A stretch of 64,000 bases of DNA from Bacillota bacterium (GCA_023398495.1 JAEWSG010000013.1:62001-126000); one strand, 5' to 3'; counted from the first letter of the stretch, positions 51,526 to 59,879 are shown. Notes: a model not told the origin generated them from the letters alone. Made by a program: numbers and translations.

Positions 51526-52272
51526 ATGGCTACTGTTTTTAAGAGACCACATGCTTTGATTGATAAATCAATGCATTATTGCCCGGGATGTACTCATGGT
51601 ATTGTCCACAGGCTTATAGCAGAAGTGTTGGATGAATTGAATATAGAGGGTAAGACTGTAGGAGTTTCTCCTGTTGGATGCACCTATAACAATTATGAGT
51701 ATTTCAATTGTGATATGGTACAAGCAGCGCATGGAAGGGCTCCAGCTGTTGGAACAGGTATTAAGAGAGCAAATCCGGACAACGTTGTTTTTACTTATCA
51801 AGGTGATGGAGATTTAGCTGCTATTGGTACAGCGGAAATAGTACATGCTGCAACCAGAGGAGAAAGAATAACTACGATATTTGTAAATAATGCAATTTAT
51901 GGTATGACCTCAGGGCAGATGGCTCCCACAACACTTTTAGGACAGGTGACCACAACATCACCCTTCGGAAGAAAGCCTGAGCTTCACGGATTTCCGATAA
52001 AGGTATGTGAGCTTTTGTCTACCTTGGAAGGTGCAGTGTTTGTCGAAAGAGTATCAATGCATGATGTAAAAAATATAGTGAATGCCAAAAAAGCTATCAA
52101 AAAAGCATTTCAAATACAGATGGCAGACCTTGGATTTGGAATAGTTGAAATACTGTCCTCCTGTCCAACAAACTGGGGAATGAATCCGGTAGATGCTTTA
52201 GGATGGATAAAGGATAAGATGGTTTCTCATTATCCATTAGGTAATTTTAAAGGCAAGGACTTGGAGGTGTAA
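51526..52272 (+). CDS. korB: 2-oxoacid:ferredoxin oxidoreductase, beta subunit
   Basis: The 248-residue beta subunit binds thiamine diphosphate and Mg2+: 'YCPGCTHGIVHRLIAEVL', 'GAGTGIKRANP'-type region 'PAVGTGIKRANPDNVV', and 'YQGDGDLAAIGTAEIVHA' followed by 'VNNAIYGMTSGQMAPTT'. The TPP motif GDGD...NN is complete. It follows korA by 14 bases with GGGGAAG as ribosome site. Confidence 0.95.
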   Translation: MATVFKRPHALIDKSMHYCPGCTHGIVHRLIAEVLDELNIEGKTVGVSPVGCTYNNYEYFNCDMVQAAHGRAPAVGTGIKRANPDNVVFTYQGDGDLAAIGTAEIVHAATRGERITTIFVNNAIYGMTSGQMAPTTLLGQVTTTSPFGRKPELHGFPIKVCELLSTLEGAVFVERVSMHDVKNIVNAKKAIKKAFQIQMADLGFGIVEILSSCPTNWGMNPVDALGWIKDKMVSHYPLGNFKGKDLEV

Positions 52273-52278
52273 TTTGAT

Positions 52279-52812
52279 ATGAAGCATCAAGACGTTATAA
52301 TAGCAGGGTTTGGTGGCCAGGGTATACTTTCGGCAGGGAGAATTCTTGCTTATGCAGGTATGCTTGAAAACAGAAATGTATCATGGCTTCCTTCTTATGG
52401 ACCTGAAATGAGAGGCGGTACTGCAAACTGTAGTGTAATTATATCGGAAGAAACGGTGGGTTCACCCATTATAAATACTGCCACATCACTCATTGTTATG
52501 AATGGTCCTTCCCTTGAGAAATTTGAAAGTATGGTAAGCAGTGGAGGAGTTATTATTACAGACAGTTCCTTAGTAGAAAAGATTCCTGGAAGGAAGGATG
52601 TTACTGTTCACCGAGTGCCGGCTACAAAGACCGCACTTGATATGGGTAATGGTACTTTTGCAACTATTATTTTGTTAGGTAAGTTGATTGCAGCAACAAA
52701 TATTATATCTAAGGACACGTTTGCTCAAGCACTGAAAAAGACTCTTCCAGCCAAGAAACACTATATGATACCTGAAGAAATAAAAGCATTAGAGTTTGGA
52801 ATGGAGTTTTAG
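52279..52812 (+). CDS. korC: 2-oxoacid:ferredoxin oxidoreductase, gamma subunit
   Basis: The 177-residue gamma subunit has the CoA-binding fold: 'IIAGFGGQGILSAGRILAYA' at the start, then 'SYGPEMRGGTANCSVIIS'. It lies 6 bases after korB, with GGAGG overlapping the korB end, and is followed by a terminator, so korDABC is a complete operon. Confidence 0.94.
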   Translation: MKHQDVIIAGFGGQGILSAGRILAYAGMLENRNVSWLPSYGPEMRGGTANCSVIISEETVGSPIINTATSLIVMNGPSLEKFESMVSSGGVIITDSSLVEKIPGRKDVTVHRVPATKTALDMGNGTFATIILLGKLIAATNIISKDTFAQALKKTLPAKKHYMIPEEIKALEFGMEF

Positions 52813-52824
52813 TTACACATATAG

Positions 52825-52857
52825 AAAGGGTTGCATCCATATGGTTGCAACCCTTTT
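52825..52857. terminator. Terminator between korC and glnN
   Basis: AAAGGGTTGCA (52825-52835) pairs with TGCAACCCTTT (52846-52856), extended by the CCATATGG centre. It serves both convergent genes. Confidence 0.88.
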
Positions 52858-52876
52858 AGTATATAGAGATTTCAAT

Positions 52877-54991
52877 TTATATGCTGAATAGTAATTTGCC
52901 ATAAGTCGGAAATGGCCATATTTTTTCATCAACAATAGTTTCAAGCTTATCTGCTACAGACCTCAAATCATTCATCTTCATAAATACAATATCCCTGTAC
53001 ATAACAGCATGATCGTAGGTGTCACCTTTAAATTCGGCAGCATCTGATACAGCTTTTTCAAGTGAAGCGATATTCTTCTTGATTTGTGCTAATAGCGAAG
53101 AAACTTCTTCAAGAAGTTCTGATTGGGCACTAATATCTACCTTCAAACCAGTTGCTTGGATAGAATTGATTACACTTGCAATATTTCCTGTAAAGCTAAT
53201 AACAGCAGGTAAGATTTGGCGTTTTGCCATATCCAGCATTGTGAGTGCTTCTATGTTTATTGTCTTTATATATGCTTCCAAATTTATTTCATATCTGGAG
53301 TGAAGTTCGGTTTTAGTTAATACGCCATGTTTTTCAAAGACCTTAACATTCTTTTCTAAGGTAAGGGCTTTTGTTGCTTCAACTGTCGACTTTATGTTTG
53401 GAAGACCTCTTTTTTCAGCTTCTTGTACCCAGTCTTCGCAATAATTATTTCCGTTGAATATTACTTTCTTATGTTTTGAAACTAATTCTTTCAGCAACAA
53501 TTGTACTTCGGTATTAAAATCTTCAGCTTTTTCAAGACGGTCTGCAATTTCACTTAGAACCTCGGCGATTATTGTATTAAGTACAAAATTCGCACCTGAT
53601 ATTGAGCCAGAAGATGGAACCATTCTGAACTCGAATTTATTTCCTGTAAAAGCAAAAGGTGAAGTTCTGTTTCTATCAGTGGCATCTTTAGGTAGGGTAG
53701 GAAGAGTGTTAACTCCTATTTTTAGTTCTCCACCTTGTATGAAGGATTTTGCGCCACCGTTTTCTATTTGCTCAAGGATATCTGTAAGCTGGTCACCGAG
53801 GAAAATTGAAATAATGGCGGGTGGTGCTTCATTTGCCCCAAGACGGTGGTCATTGCCAGCGTTTGCAGCAGAAGCCCTAAGCATTTCCGGATATTCGTCT
53901 ACAGCCTTTACCACTGCACAAAGGAATACAAGGAATTGTGCATTTTCATGAGGTGTATTTCCTGGGTCAAGAAGGTTTTGGCCATCGTTTGTACTCATTG
54001 ACCAGTTATTATGCTTTCCTGAACCATTAACTCCTGCAAAAGGCTTTTCATGTAGCAGACATACAAGACCATGCCTTAATGCTACTTTTTTTAATGTATC
54101 CATAATTATGTGATTATGGTCGGTTGCAACATTAGTTGTTCCGAATATTGGTGCTAATTCATGCTGTGCAGGAGCAACCTCATTGTGTTTTGTTTTGGCA
54201 GATACTCCTAATTTCCAAAGTTCCTGATCCAATTCCTTCATGAAAGCTGAAATTCTTTCTTTAAGAGCACCATAATAGTGGTCTTCCATTTCCTGACCTT
54301 TTGGTGGTTTTGCACCGAATAGAGTTCTTCCTGAATAAATAAGGTCTTTGCGTTGATCAAAAAGTTCTTTGTCCACAAGGAAATATTCCTGTTCAGGTCC
54401 AACTGTCGTTATTACTCTGGTAGTCGTAGTGTTTCCAAATACTCTTAGAATACGAAGTGCTTGTTTTGATATTACTTCCATTGATCTTAAAAGAGGTGTT
54501 TTTTTGTCTAATACTTCACCTGTGTAAGAGCAGAAAGCGGTTGGAATGTATAAGGTGTTGTCTTTAATAAATGCAGGAGATGTGCAGTCCCAGGCGGTAT
54601 AACCCCTTGCTTCAAAGGTAGCTCTAAGTCCTCCTGATGGGAAGGAAGAAGCATCAGGTTCGCCCTTTATCAACTCTTTACCTGAAAACTCCATTATAAC
54701 TTTTCCGTCATCTGTTGGTGATATAAAGGAGTCGTGTTTTTCTGCAGTGATACCTGTCATTGGTTGGAACCAGTGAGTGTAATGAGTTGCTCCCTTTTCT
54801 ATAGCCCAATCTTTCATAGCATTTGCAACAACTTCTGCAATTTGTGGAAGAAGCGGTGTACCCTCATTTATTGTTTTCTTTAAAGCTTTGTAAGTTGGTT
54901 TTGGAAGACGTTCCCTCATTGTTGCATCATTAAAAACTCTTGAACCAAATACTTCTGTAAGAGAATGTGTTTGTAAATCCAAGTTGGACAT
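52877..54991 (-). CDS. glnN: Glutamine synthetase type III
   Basis: The 704-residue enzyme makes glutamine from glutamate and ammonia with ATP. Its length and the motifs 'TVGPEQEYFLVDKELF', 'KTKHNEVAPAQHELAPIFG', 'FAGVNGSGKHNNWSMST' and 'RLGANEAPPAIISIFLGDQL' mark the GSIII class found in Bacteroides, cyanobacteria and many clostridia. AAGGGGATTT lies just before the ATG. Unlike GSI it is not adenylylated, so control is likely transcriptional; its 430-base leader has very long palindromes and a terminator-like hairpin. Confidence 0.96.
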   Translation of the reverse strand: MSNLDLQTHSLTEVFGSRVFNDATMRERLPKPTYKALKKTINEGTPLLPQIAEVVANAMKDWAIEKGATHYTHWFQPMTGITAEKHDSFISPTDDGKVIMEFSGKELIKGEPDASSFPSGGLRATFEARGYTAWDCTSPAFIKDNTLYIPTAFCSYTGEVLDKKTPLLRSMEVISKQALRILRVFGNTTTTRVITTVGPEQEYFLVDKELFDQRKDLIYSGRTLFGAKPPKGQEMEDHYYGALKERISAFMKELDQELWKLGVSAKTKHNEVAPAQHELAPIFGTTNVATDHNHIIMDTLKKVALRHGLVCLLHEKPFAGVNGSGKHNNWSMSTNDGQNLLDPGNTPHENAQFLVFLCAVVKAVDEYPEMLRASAANAGNDHRLGANEAPPAIISIFLGDQLTDILEQIENGGAKSFIQGGELKIGVNTLPTLPKDATDRNRTSPFAFTGNKFEFRMVPSSGSISGANFVLNTIIAEVLSEIADRLEKAEDFNTEVQLLLKELVSKHKKVIFNGNNYCEDWVQEAEKRGLPNIKSTVEATKALTLEKNVKVFEKHGVLTKTELHSRYEINLEAYIKTINIEALTMLDMAKRQILPAVISFTGNIASVINSIQATGLKVDISAQSELLEEVSSLLAQIKKNIASLEKAVSDAAEFKGDTYDHAVMYRDIVFMKMNDLRSVADKLETIVDEKIWPFPTYGKLLFSI

Positions 54992-55047
54992 TTAGAAATC
55001 CCCTTTCAATATTAATTAATATAAATCTCATATATACTTTTCTTCTC

Positions 55048-55075
55048 AAAAAGTTTGCTTTTTAACAAACTTTTT
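55048..55075 (-). other. Terminator-like hairpin in the glnN leader
   Basis: AAAAAGTTTG (55048-55057) pairs perfectly with CAAACTTTTT (55066-55075). On the minus strand it reads GC-poor stem then TTTTT, 57 bases before glnN, and could act as an attenuator. Confidence 0.5.
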
Positions 55076-55127
55076 CGGTGTGTTTTTAAGTAGTTAGGGA
55101 ATAGCTGAAGTTATATTTTCAGAATTC

Positions 55128-55233
55128 CTAGTGCTGATTAATAAAATTTTAGAATTTTATTAATCAGCAGAAAACATAGGATGTGCATTTTACATAATTC
55201 ATTTCTAGAAATGAATTATGTAAAATGCACTAG
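55128..55233. repeat. Nested palindromes upstream of glnN
   Basis: A perfect 16-bp stem with a TTAG loop (55133-55168) is followed by a 48-bp perfect palindrome (55183-55230, centre CTAG). The whole is bracketed by CTAGTGC (55128-55134) and GCACTAG (55227-55233). The rest of the 438-base gap holds the terminator-like hairpin nearer glnN, another AGAGC/GCTCT hairpin (about 55244-55264), and a possible minus-strand promoter near 55310-55335. No gene is seen. Confidence 0.8.
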
Positions 55234-55429
55234 ATATAATAAAAGAGCGTATCAAAAAAGCTCTGAAACGCCCCAGTTCTTCAAGTAAGAAACACTTATC
55301 GACACTTATAAACACAATGGTTCTAAGTCAAAAAGCTTTAATGCATTATCTATTATATAATAATGTGTTTCTTGCTAAAATGCAAGATATAATTTTTACA
55401 ATTTCAAAAAACTTCTTTCCAAGGCAATG

Positions 55430-55750
55430 CTAAACTTGTGCACTAGATAGTTTTTTGGTGGAAATATACTCCACTTCTTCATCTGTATAACTTTTAAATA
55501 TATGACCATGCATAAAATTCGAATCAAGATTGCCTTCGATTTTGTGGATGTGCCCATTATCTGTTTTTATCGGCAAGCCTGTATATCCTGTATAGTAGTG
55601 TGAGTGCCCATTGTAGGACGAGACACCAAAGAAAGTATGAATATGAAATACTTCTATTCCTATCATGTTATCTGAAATACCGGTTATTTTATGTTTGTGT
55701 CCCTTGAAAGTTTTAGATTCAAATTTATACTTATGCAAGTGAGAGTACAT
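55430..55750 (-). CDS. ymaF: YmaF-like histidine-rich protein
   Basis: The 106-residue protein is full of His pairs in a regular pattern ('HLHKYKF', 'GHKHKITG', 'VFHIHTFFG', 'NGHSHYYTG', 'NGHIHKIEG', 'FMHGHIFKS'). This is typical of the YmaF family of unknown function and suggests metal binding. I chose the ATG at 55750 for the AAGGAGG 6 bases upstream; 15 more codons are open before it. It lies on the minus strand upstream of the glnN leader with no obvious partner. Confidence 0.82.
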   Translation of the reverse strand: MYSHLHKYKFESKTFKGHKHKITGISDNMIGIEVFHIHTFFGVSSYNGHSHYYTGYTGLPIKTDNGHIHKIEGNLDSNFMHGHIFKSYTDEEVEYISTKKLSSAQV

Positions 55751-55814
55751 AAAAAACCTCCTTATAAAAAACATAAAGTAATTTAAATTCATCAAAAAAA
55801 AAGCTCTTACTTTG

Positions 55815-55880
55815 AATAACGAAAAAAATGATTTAATAGCATCTTACAATGGGGAACAGGAAGTTGTTTTTTTCGTTATT
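55815..55880. repeat. 14-bp inverted repeat upstream of ymaF
   Basis: AATAACGAAAAAAA (55815-55828) and TTTTTTTCGTTATT (55867-55880) are perfect inverted copies, 38 bases apart. They could be a long hairpin or the ends of a tiny element. Confidence 0.5.
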
Positions 55881-55956
55881 TCTATGATATTTATAATTTG
55901 CACAAAAAGGCTATTTTTATTAATCCAATTATTGCATTAAGCGATGACAGAATTAT

Positions 55957-55992
55957 ATTGAACGCGATAAAGATTTTATATTGTGCTTCAAT
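55957..55992 (+). repeat. Dispersed repeat, module A only
   Basis: ATTGAACGCGATAAAGATTT through GTGCTTCAAT matches the first stem-loop. Here the LCP gene terminator follows instead of module B. Confidence 0.75.
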
Positions 55993-55999
55993 TTCCAAC

Positions 56000-56044
56000 A
56001 AAAAAGCTCACTTGAGGTTTAGCTCAGGCAAGCTTAGTTTTTTT
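56000..56044 (-). terminator. Terminator of the LCP gene
   Basis: AAAAAAGCT (56000-56008) can pair with AGCTTAGTTTTTT (56031-56043) with an inner TGAG/CTCA helix. A T-run follows on the minus strand. Confidence 0.55.
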
Positions 56045-57128
56045 ATTCAATAAATATAAAATATGATCCCTTCATCATTTTTGACTTTCCATTTAAAGTA
56101 ATACTTTCAATTTCATATTTCTTTGATATAGTGTCTTTTGCATAACCGAGATAAGATGTTAATAAATCTCCTACTCCTATACTGTGTTTAAGATTCTTGC
56201 TAAGTGTATCTATAAGTCCTGGAAGTTTATCAATATTTGATATTGTTCCATGCTGTTTAATAAAAGCTTTAATGAACTTTATCTGATTGTTTTTCCGTTC
56301 AATATCGCCGATTTGGAAGGGCTCGTTTTTAGAGTTATAGCCCTGTCTGAATCGGACGAAACCTTCTGCCTCTCTTCCGTTTAATTGCTGCATTCCTTTT
56401 GATATATGGATCGAAAGGTCCTGAAAGGGGTCATCGTAGTTCATATCATAAGGTACTTCCAAATCAACGCCTCCGAACAGATCAACCAGTTGAACAAAGC
56501 CTTCCGGATTTATTTTTACGTAATCATCTACTTCTATACCAAATTTCTCTTTTATAACATCGGAGAGGAAATTCATTGAATAAGGTGCGAATTTCCCTTC
56601 GTGTTTCAAGTAGGGACCAATATTGTGTGCACAATTTATCTTGTAAAAGCCTGGGTTGTTTGCTTTACCGTGGAGTTCAAGGTAGTGTCTTACTTTTTCA
56701 TTGTAATCGATGTGAAGATCCCTTGGGATCATAACCAGTTTTAATTTTTCACTTTTTTTATCAATGCTTAAAATACCAATGGTGTCATAAAGTCCGGTAA
56801 GTTTGTCAGAGCCTACAAATAATATATTTTTACTCCCTTTTTCGACCAATTGTTTGGAATATACTTTTTCATTTGTAAGTCCGGGAATGGAGTCATAGTC
56901 AATCTCACCGGGTGTTGGAACTATGGAAGGTTCAGGTATGTAATGAGAATTTCTCTCAGTGATATCAATGGGATCAATTGTGGGCTGACTTGCATATGTA
57001 CTTATTGCTACTGTTTCGTCTTCGCCCAATATGCCTAATTTGCCAAGAACAAGTACCGAAATTGTTATAATAACAAAAACACATAACCATATAAGTAAAT
57101 TCCTTCTAAATACATTTTTTGATTTCAT
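56043..57128 (-). CDS. LytR-CpsA-Psr (LCP) family protein
   Basis: LCP proteins attach anionic polymers or other glycans to peptidoglycan from outside the membrane. The 361 residues have an N-terminal membrane anchor (about 8-32) and a linker. The LCP domain (about 100-310) carries 'NILFVGSDKLTG', 'VMIPRDLHIDYNEKV', 'VDLFGGVDLEVPYDMNYDDP', 'LNGREAEGFVRFRQGYN' and 'GDIERKNNQIKFIKAFI', the Arg/Asp set that binds the polyprenyl pyrophosphate. GAGGAGAG lies 5 bases before the ATG. It is monocistronic with a terminator. Confidence 0.92.
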   Translation of the reverse strand: MKSKNVFRRNLLIWLCVFVIITISVLVLGKLGILGEDETVAISTYASQPTIDPIDITERNSHYIPEPSIVPTPGEIDYDSIPGLTNEKVYSKQLVEKGSKNILFVGSDKLTGLYDTIGILSIDKKSEKLKLVMIPRDLHIDYNEKVRHYLELHGKANNPGFYKINCAHNIGPYLKHEGKFAPYSMNFLSDVIKEKFGIEVDDYVKINPEGFVQLVDLFGGVDLEVPYDMNYDDPFQDLSIHISKGMQQLNGREAEGFVRFRQGYNSKNEPFQIGDIERKNNQIKFIKAFIKQHGTISNIDKLPGLIDTLSKNLKHSIGVGDLLTSYLGYAKDTISKKYEIESITLNGKSKMMKGSYFIFIE

Positions 57129-57172
57129 GTTACTCTCCTCTTGTACCCTAAATTAATCTAATAATTGTATTT

Positions 57173-57274
57173 AGGCTATTTCAAAAAATAACCTATACAA
57201 CATTAAGGTCAACAAGCCCATCAAATCAAATTTTTTGAAATGGCAATTGACTGGTTATTTTTTGGAATCACCTT
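57173..57274. mobile_element. MITE-like element, 102 bp
   Basis: The ends AGGCTATTTCAAAAAATAAC (57173 on) and, in reverse, AGGTGATTCCAAAAAATAAC (to 57274) match at 18 of 21 positions. There is no coding capacity. Related sequence is at 26093, and the same end type occurs at 24570 and 61800. Confidence 0.6.
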
Positions 57275-57372
57275 ATTTTATTGGTTTCTAAAAATTTTGT
57301 ATAACAATATTTTAACATACCTACATTGGAATTCGAATAAAAACGACAAAATTTAAGAAAAACTTAATCTAT

Positions 57373-57465
57373 ATTGAACGCGATAAAGATTTTACATCGT
57401 GCTTCAATTTCCTTAAGACAATATCACGAAAATCAAATTTTCCAATATATAATCATTTTCGTGAT
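57373..57465 (+). repeat. Dispersed two-hairpin repeat, complete forward copy
   Basis: Module A is ATTGAACGCGATAAAGATTT through CTTCAAT, which folds with ATTGAA/TTCAAT and GCGAT/ATCGT. Module B is ATCACGAAAAT (57423-57433) with ATTTTCGTGAT (57455-57465), a perfect 11-bp stem. The 486-base gap from 57129 to 57614 contains this, the MITE-like element and the response-regulator terminator; nothing else is seen. Confidence 0.88.
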
Positions 57466-57551
57466 CTGTATATATTATAATATCGGAGTAACCAGTTACT
57501 GAGTTAATAAATGAAGGTGTGGAAATACTATACAGATAAAATTAAACAATA

Positions 57552-57592
57552 AAAAAAGGCACGGTAAAAACGGTTCGGTTTTTGTGCCTTTC
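57552..57592 (-). terminator. Terminator of the response regulator operon
   Basis: AAAGGCAC pairs with GTGCCTTT and an inner TAAAAAC with GTTTTT around GGTTCG. A T-run follows on the minus strand. Confidence 0.85.
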
Positions 57593-57614
57593 AAACTCTG
57601 GTTGATTATATTCT

Positions 57615-58367
57615 TTACCTTTCAAACATTTTCTGAAGTTCTTCATAACGTTCATGGGTTAGCAGAGCATCTTTATCAGTATTTTTTAACTTAACAATAT
57701 AGGTCCAACGACCGTAAGGGAAAATTTTATGGATCATAAGCAGATTTATGATATACGACTTATGACTTCTAAAGAAAGTCGTTCTGTCAAGACGTTCTTC
57801 AATCTCGGTTAAGCCATCGGAGGTTATATACTTTTCGTTGGTTGTGTATATTGCAGTGCTGCGATCCTCACGTTGGACAAGTATGATTTCGTCCATATTT
57901 ATAAAACTTATACCATCTTTATTTTTGATGACAAGTTTTTCTAGAGCTTTATTAAGTGTTCCTATTTGTTTTACAGGTTGTTTGTTGAGCTTTGAAGATA
58001 GACTTTTTATTCTTTCAAGGGTTTGGTTAACTCTTTCAAGCTTAAAAGGCTTGACCAGATAATCAAAGGCGTACAATTCAAAGGCGTCGGACATGTACTC
58101 ATCATGTGCAGTTGCAAATACTATAATTGTTTTGGGATTGATGTCCATAATCCTTTTTGCACACTCAATACCGGTTAAAAAAGGCATTTCAACATCCATA
58201 AAAATCACATCTGGTTTTAATGATTCAGAAAAGCAGAAGGCGGCATTTCCGTCTTCTGCTTCACCTATAAGCTCAAAACCTCCAACTTTTGATAATGCTT
58301 TTTTTAGGACAAGCCTCATTCCAGCGTCATCATCAGCAATTAAAACTCTGAGATTCAAACTTACCAC
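57615..58367 (-). CDS. LytTR-family response regulator
   Basis: The 250-residue protein has a receiver domain (about 5-125) with the acidic pocket 'LIADDDAGMRL', phospho-acceptor Asp in 'PDVIFMDVEMPFLTG', and 'YLVKPFKLERV'. A LytTR DNA-binding domain follows (about 145-248, 'TFFRSHKSYIINLLMI'). The likely start is GTG at 58367, preceded by AAGGGGTCG and overlapping the upstream gene by 7 bases. Its natural partner is the sensor kinase at 60587-61456, four genes upstream on the same strand. Target promoters are unknown. Confidence 0.88.
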   Translation of the reverse strand: MVSLNLRVLIADDDAGMRLVLKKALSKVGGFELIGEAEDGNAAFCFSESLKPDVIFMDVEMPFLTGIECAKRIMDINPKTIIVFATAHDEYMSDAFELYAFDYLVKPFKLERVNQTLERIKSLSSKLNKQPVKQIGTLNKALEKLVIKNKDGISFINMDEIILVQREDRSTAIYTTNEKYITSDGLTEIEERLDRTTFFRSHKSYIINLLMIHKIFPYGRWTYIVKLKNTDKDALLTHERYEELQKMFER

Positions 58368-58867
58368 CGACCCCTTCTGAGTGCTTTTGGTCTACCTAGG
58401 ATTTCCGAAAATACCAAGCCTCTCAGAATATCTTCGCTGTCCAAATCCGAGAAGTCAAGTAAGCTAGTTTGGGGTGGAGGAGTTGGTAGTGTTTGATTGC
58501 TTGTGTTTTGCTTTTGTTTTTTTGGTACAGATCTGTCTTGAAGACCTTGGGAACTTCTAGAGCCTTCTGAACTCTGAGTGCCTTCCGAACTATGAGCACC
58601 TTCTGAACCGTTAGAGCCTTCAGTTGACAAAAATCCTTTGTAAGAGGGAAGAACCTCGTGACCATCAGCCCCTTCCTGATACCTACTGGTGTTTTGCTGA
58701 CCAAGCCTTGGATCAGCCTTATTCTGAAGCTGTCTATTTGTCGAAGTTGATGAGGTAGACCTGTTTTGAACAGGTCTGCCTTGAATAGATCTATTTGAAT
58801 AAGCTGGGGATCTGTTTGAAGTTTTAGGGTAATTGTTGCTATTTGGATTATATCTATAATCACTCAT
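58361..58867 (-). CDS. Ser/Asn/Gln-rich small protein with conserved C-terminal motif
   Basis: I do not recognise this family. The 168 residues are low-complexity and Ser/Asn/Arg/Gln-rich at the start. The middle has repeats of about six residues ('STEGSNGSEGAHSSEG', 'TQSSEGSRSSQG') and a Pro/Gln stretch. Only the last 32 or so residues look structured ('DLDSEDILRGLVFSEILG', then a basic 'RPKALRRGRW'). There is no membrane segment. Read minus, it lies 13 bases after floA and overlaps the response regulator, which suggests work at the flotillin membrane site or with the regulator. The frame is preferred over a competing frame because of its position and C-terminal motif. Confidence 0.7.
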   Translation of the reverse strand: MSDYRYNPNSNNYPKTSNRSPAYSNRSIQGRPVQNRSTSSTSTNRQLQNKADPRLGQQNTSRYQEGADGHEVLPSYKGFLSTEGSNGSEGAHSSEGTQSSEGSRSSQGLQDRSVPKKQKQNTSNQTLPTPPPQTSLLDFSDLDSEDILRGLVFSEILGRPKALRRGRW

Positions 58868-58880
58868 AATCTACAGCTCC

Positions 58881-59879
58881 TTAAGGTTTCTTTTCTATTG
58901 AAGAACCATCACCTTTGCCTGCCTTCGATATGGAATCTCTCATTTGTGTGTCTGCAATTACATTCTGCATGTTGTAATAGTCCATGACACCAAGTTTGCC
59001 TTCACGAAGTGCAGAAGCCATTGCTTTTGGTACTTCTGATTCAGCCTCAACAACCTTTGCTCTCATTTCCTGAACCATAGCTTTCATTTCCTGTTCTTTT
59101 GCAACGGCCATAGCTCTTCTTTCTTCTGCTTTTGCCTGTGCTATTCTCTTGTCAGCTTCAGCTTGGTCTGTCTGGAGTTGTGCACCTATATTTCTTCCAA
59201 CATCTATGTCGGCAATATCGATTGAAAGGATTTCGAAAGCAGTACCGGCATCAAGACCCTTGCTCAGTACTGTTTTTGATATTGCATCAGGATTCTCCAG
59301 AACACTTTTGTGATTGTCTGCTGAACCAACGGTTGTAACAACACCTTCACCGACACGGGCAATAATGGTTTGTTCACCGGCACCACCGACCAATCGGTCT
59401 ATGTTTGCCCTTACTGTTACTCTGGCTTTTGCCCTGAGTTCAATACCGTCTTTAGCTATTGCAGCTATAATAGGTGTTTCAATTACCTTTGGATTAACAC
59501 TCATCTGAACTGCTTCCAAAACATCTCTTCCTGCCAAGTCTATTGCAGCAGCTCTTTCAAATTCCAATGGTATATTTGCTCTCTGTGCGGCAATAAGTGC
59601 ATTTACAACTCTATCCACGTTACCGCCTGCAAGGTAGTGAGCTTCCAGTTTGTTTATTGATACGGTAAGACCTGCTTTTGTTGCTTTGATCAATGGGTTT
59701 ACGATTCTTGATGGAACAACCCTTCTTAATCTCATACCCACAAGGGTGAAAATACCTACGTGTACATTGGCTGCAAATGCCGATATCCACAATCCTACAG
59801 GAATAAATGAGAAAAAGAATGAGATAAATACAATTATTGCACCTATAGCTACAAGAATTAATAATGGATTTGCTGGCAT
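58881..59879 (-). CDS. floA: Flotillin-like protein FloA
   Basis: The 332-residue protein is the bacterial FloA/YqfA flotillin, which organises functional membrane microdomains. It has an N-terminal membrane hairpin (about 3-45), an SPFH-like domain ('IDLAGRDVLEAVQMSVNP', 'VTVRANIDRLVGGAGEQTI', 'ILSIDIADIDVGRNIGAQL') and an Ala/Glu coiled coil ('AEERRAMAVAKEQEMKAM'). GAAAGGGG precedes the ATG. NfeD lies upstream by 63 bases, the usual pairing. Confidence 0.95.
   Translation of the reverse strand: MPANPLLILVAIGAIIVFISFFFSFIPVGLWISAFAANVHVGIFTLVGMRLRRVVPSRIVNPLIKATKAGLTVSINKLEAHYLAGGNVDRVVNALIAAQRANIPLEFERAAAIDLAGRDVLEAVQMSVNPKVIETPIIAAIAKDGIELRAKARVTVRANIDRLVGGAGEQTIIARVGEGVVTTVGSADNHKSVLENPDAISKTVLSKGLDAGTAFEILSIDIADIDVGRNIGAQLQTDQAEADKRIAQAKAEERRAMAVAKEQEMKAMVQEMRAKVVEAESEVPKAMASALREGKLGVMDYYNMQNVIADTQMRDSISKAGKGDGSSIEKKP

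Noticed and set aside
58423..58863. An alternative 146-codon minus-strand frame within the Ser-rich protein gene
   Set aside because: The chosen frame fits the overlap with its neighbours and ends in a compact motif; the other frame looks like shadow sequence.
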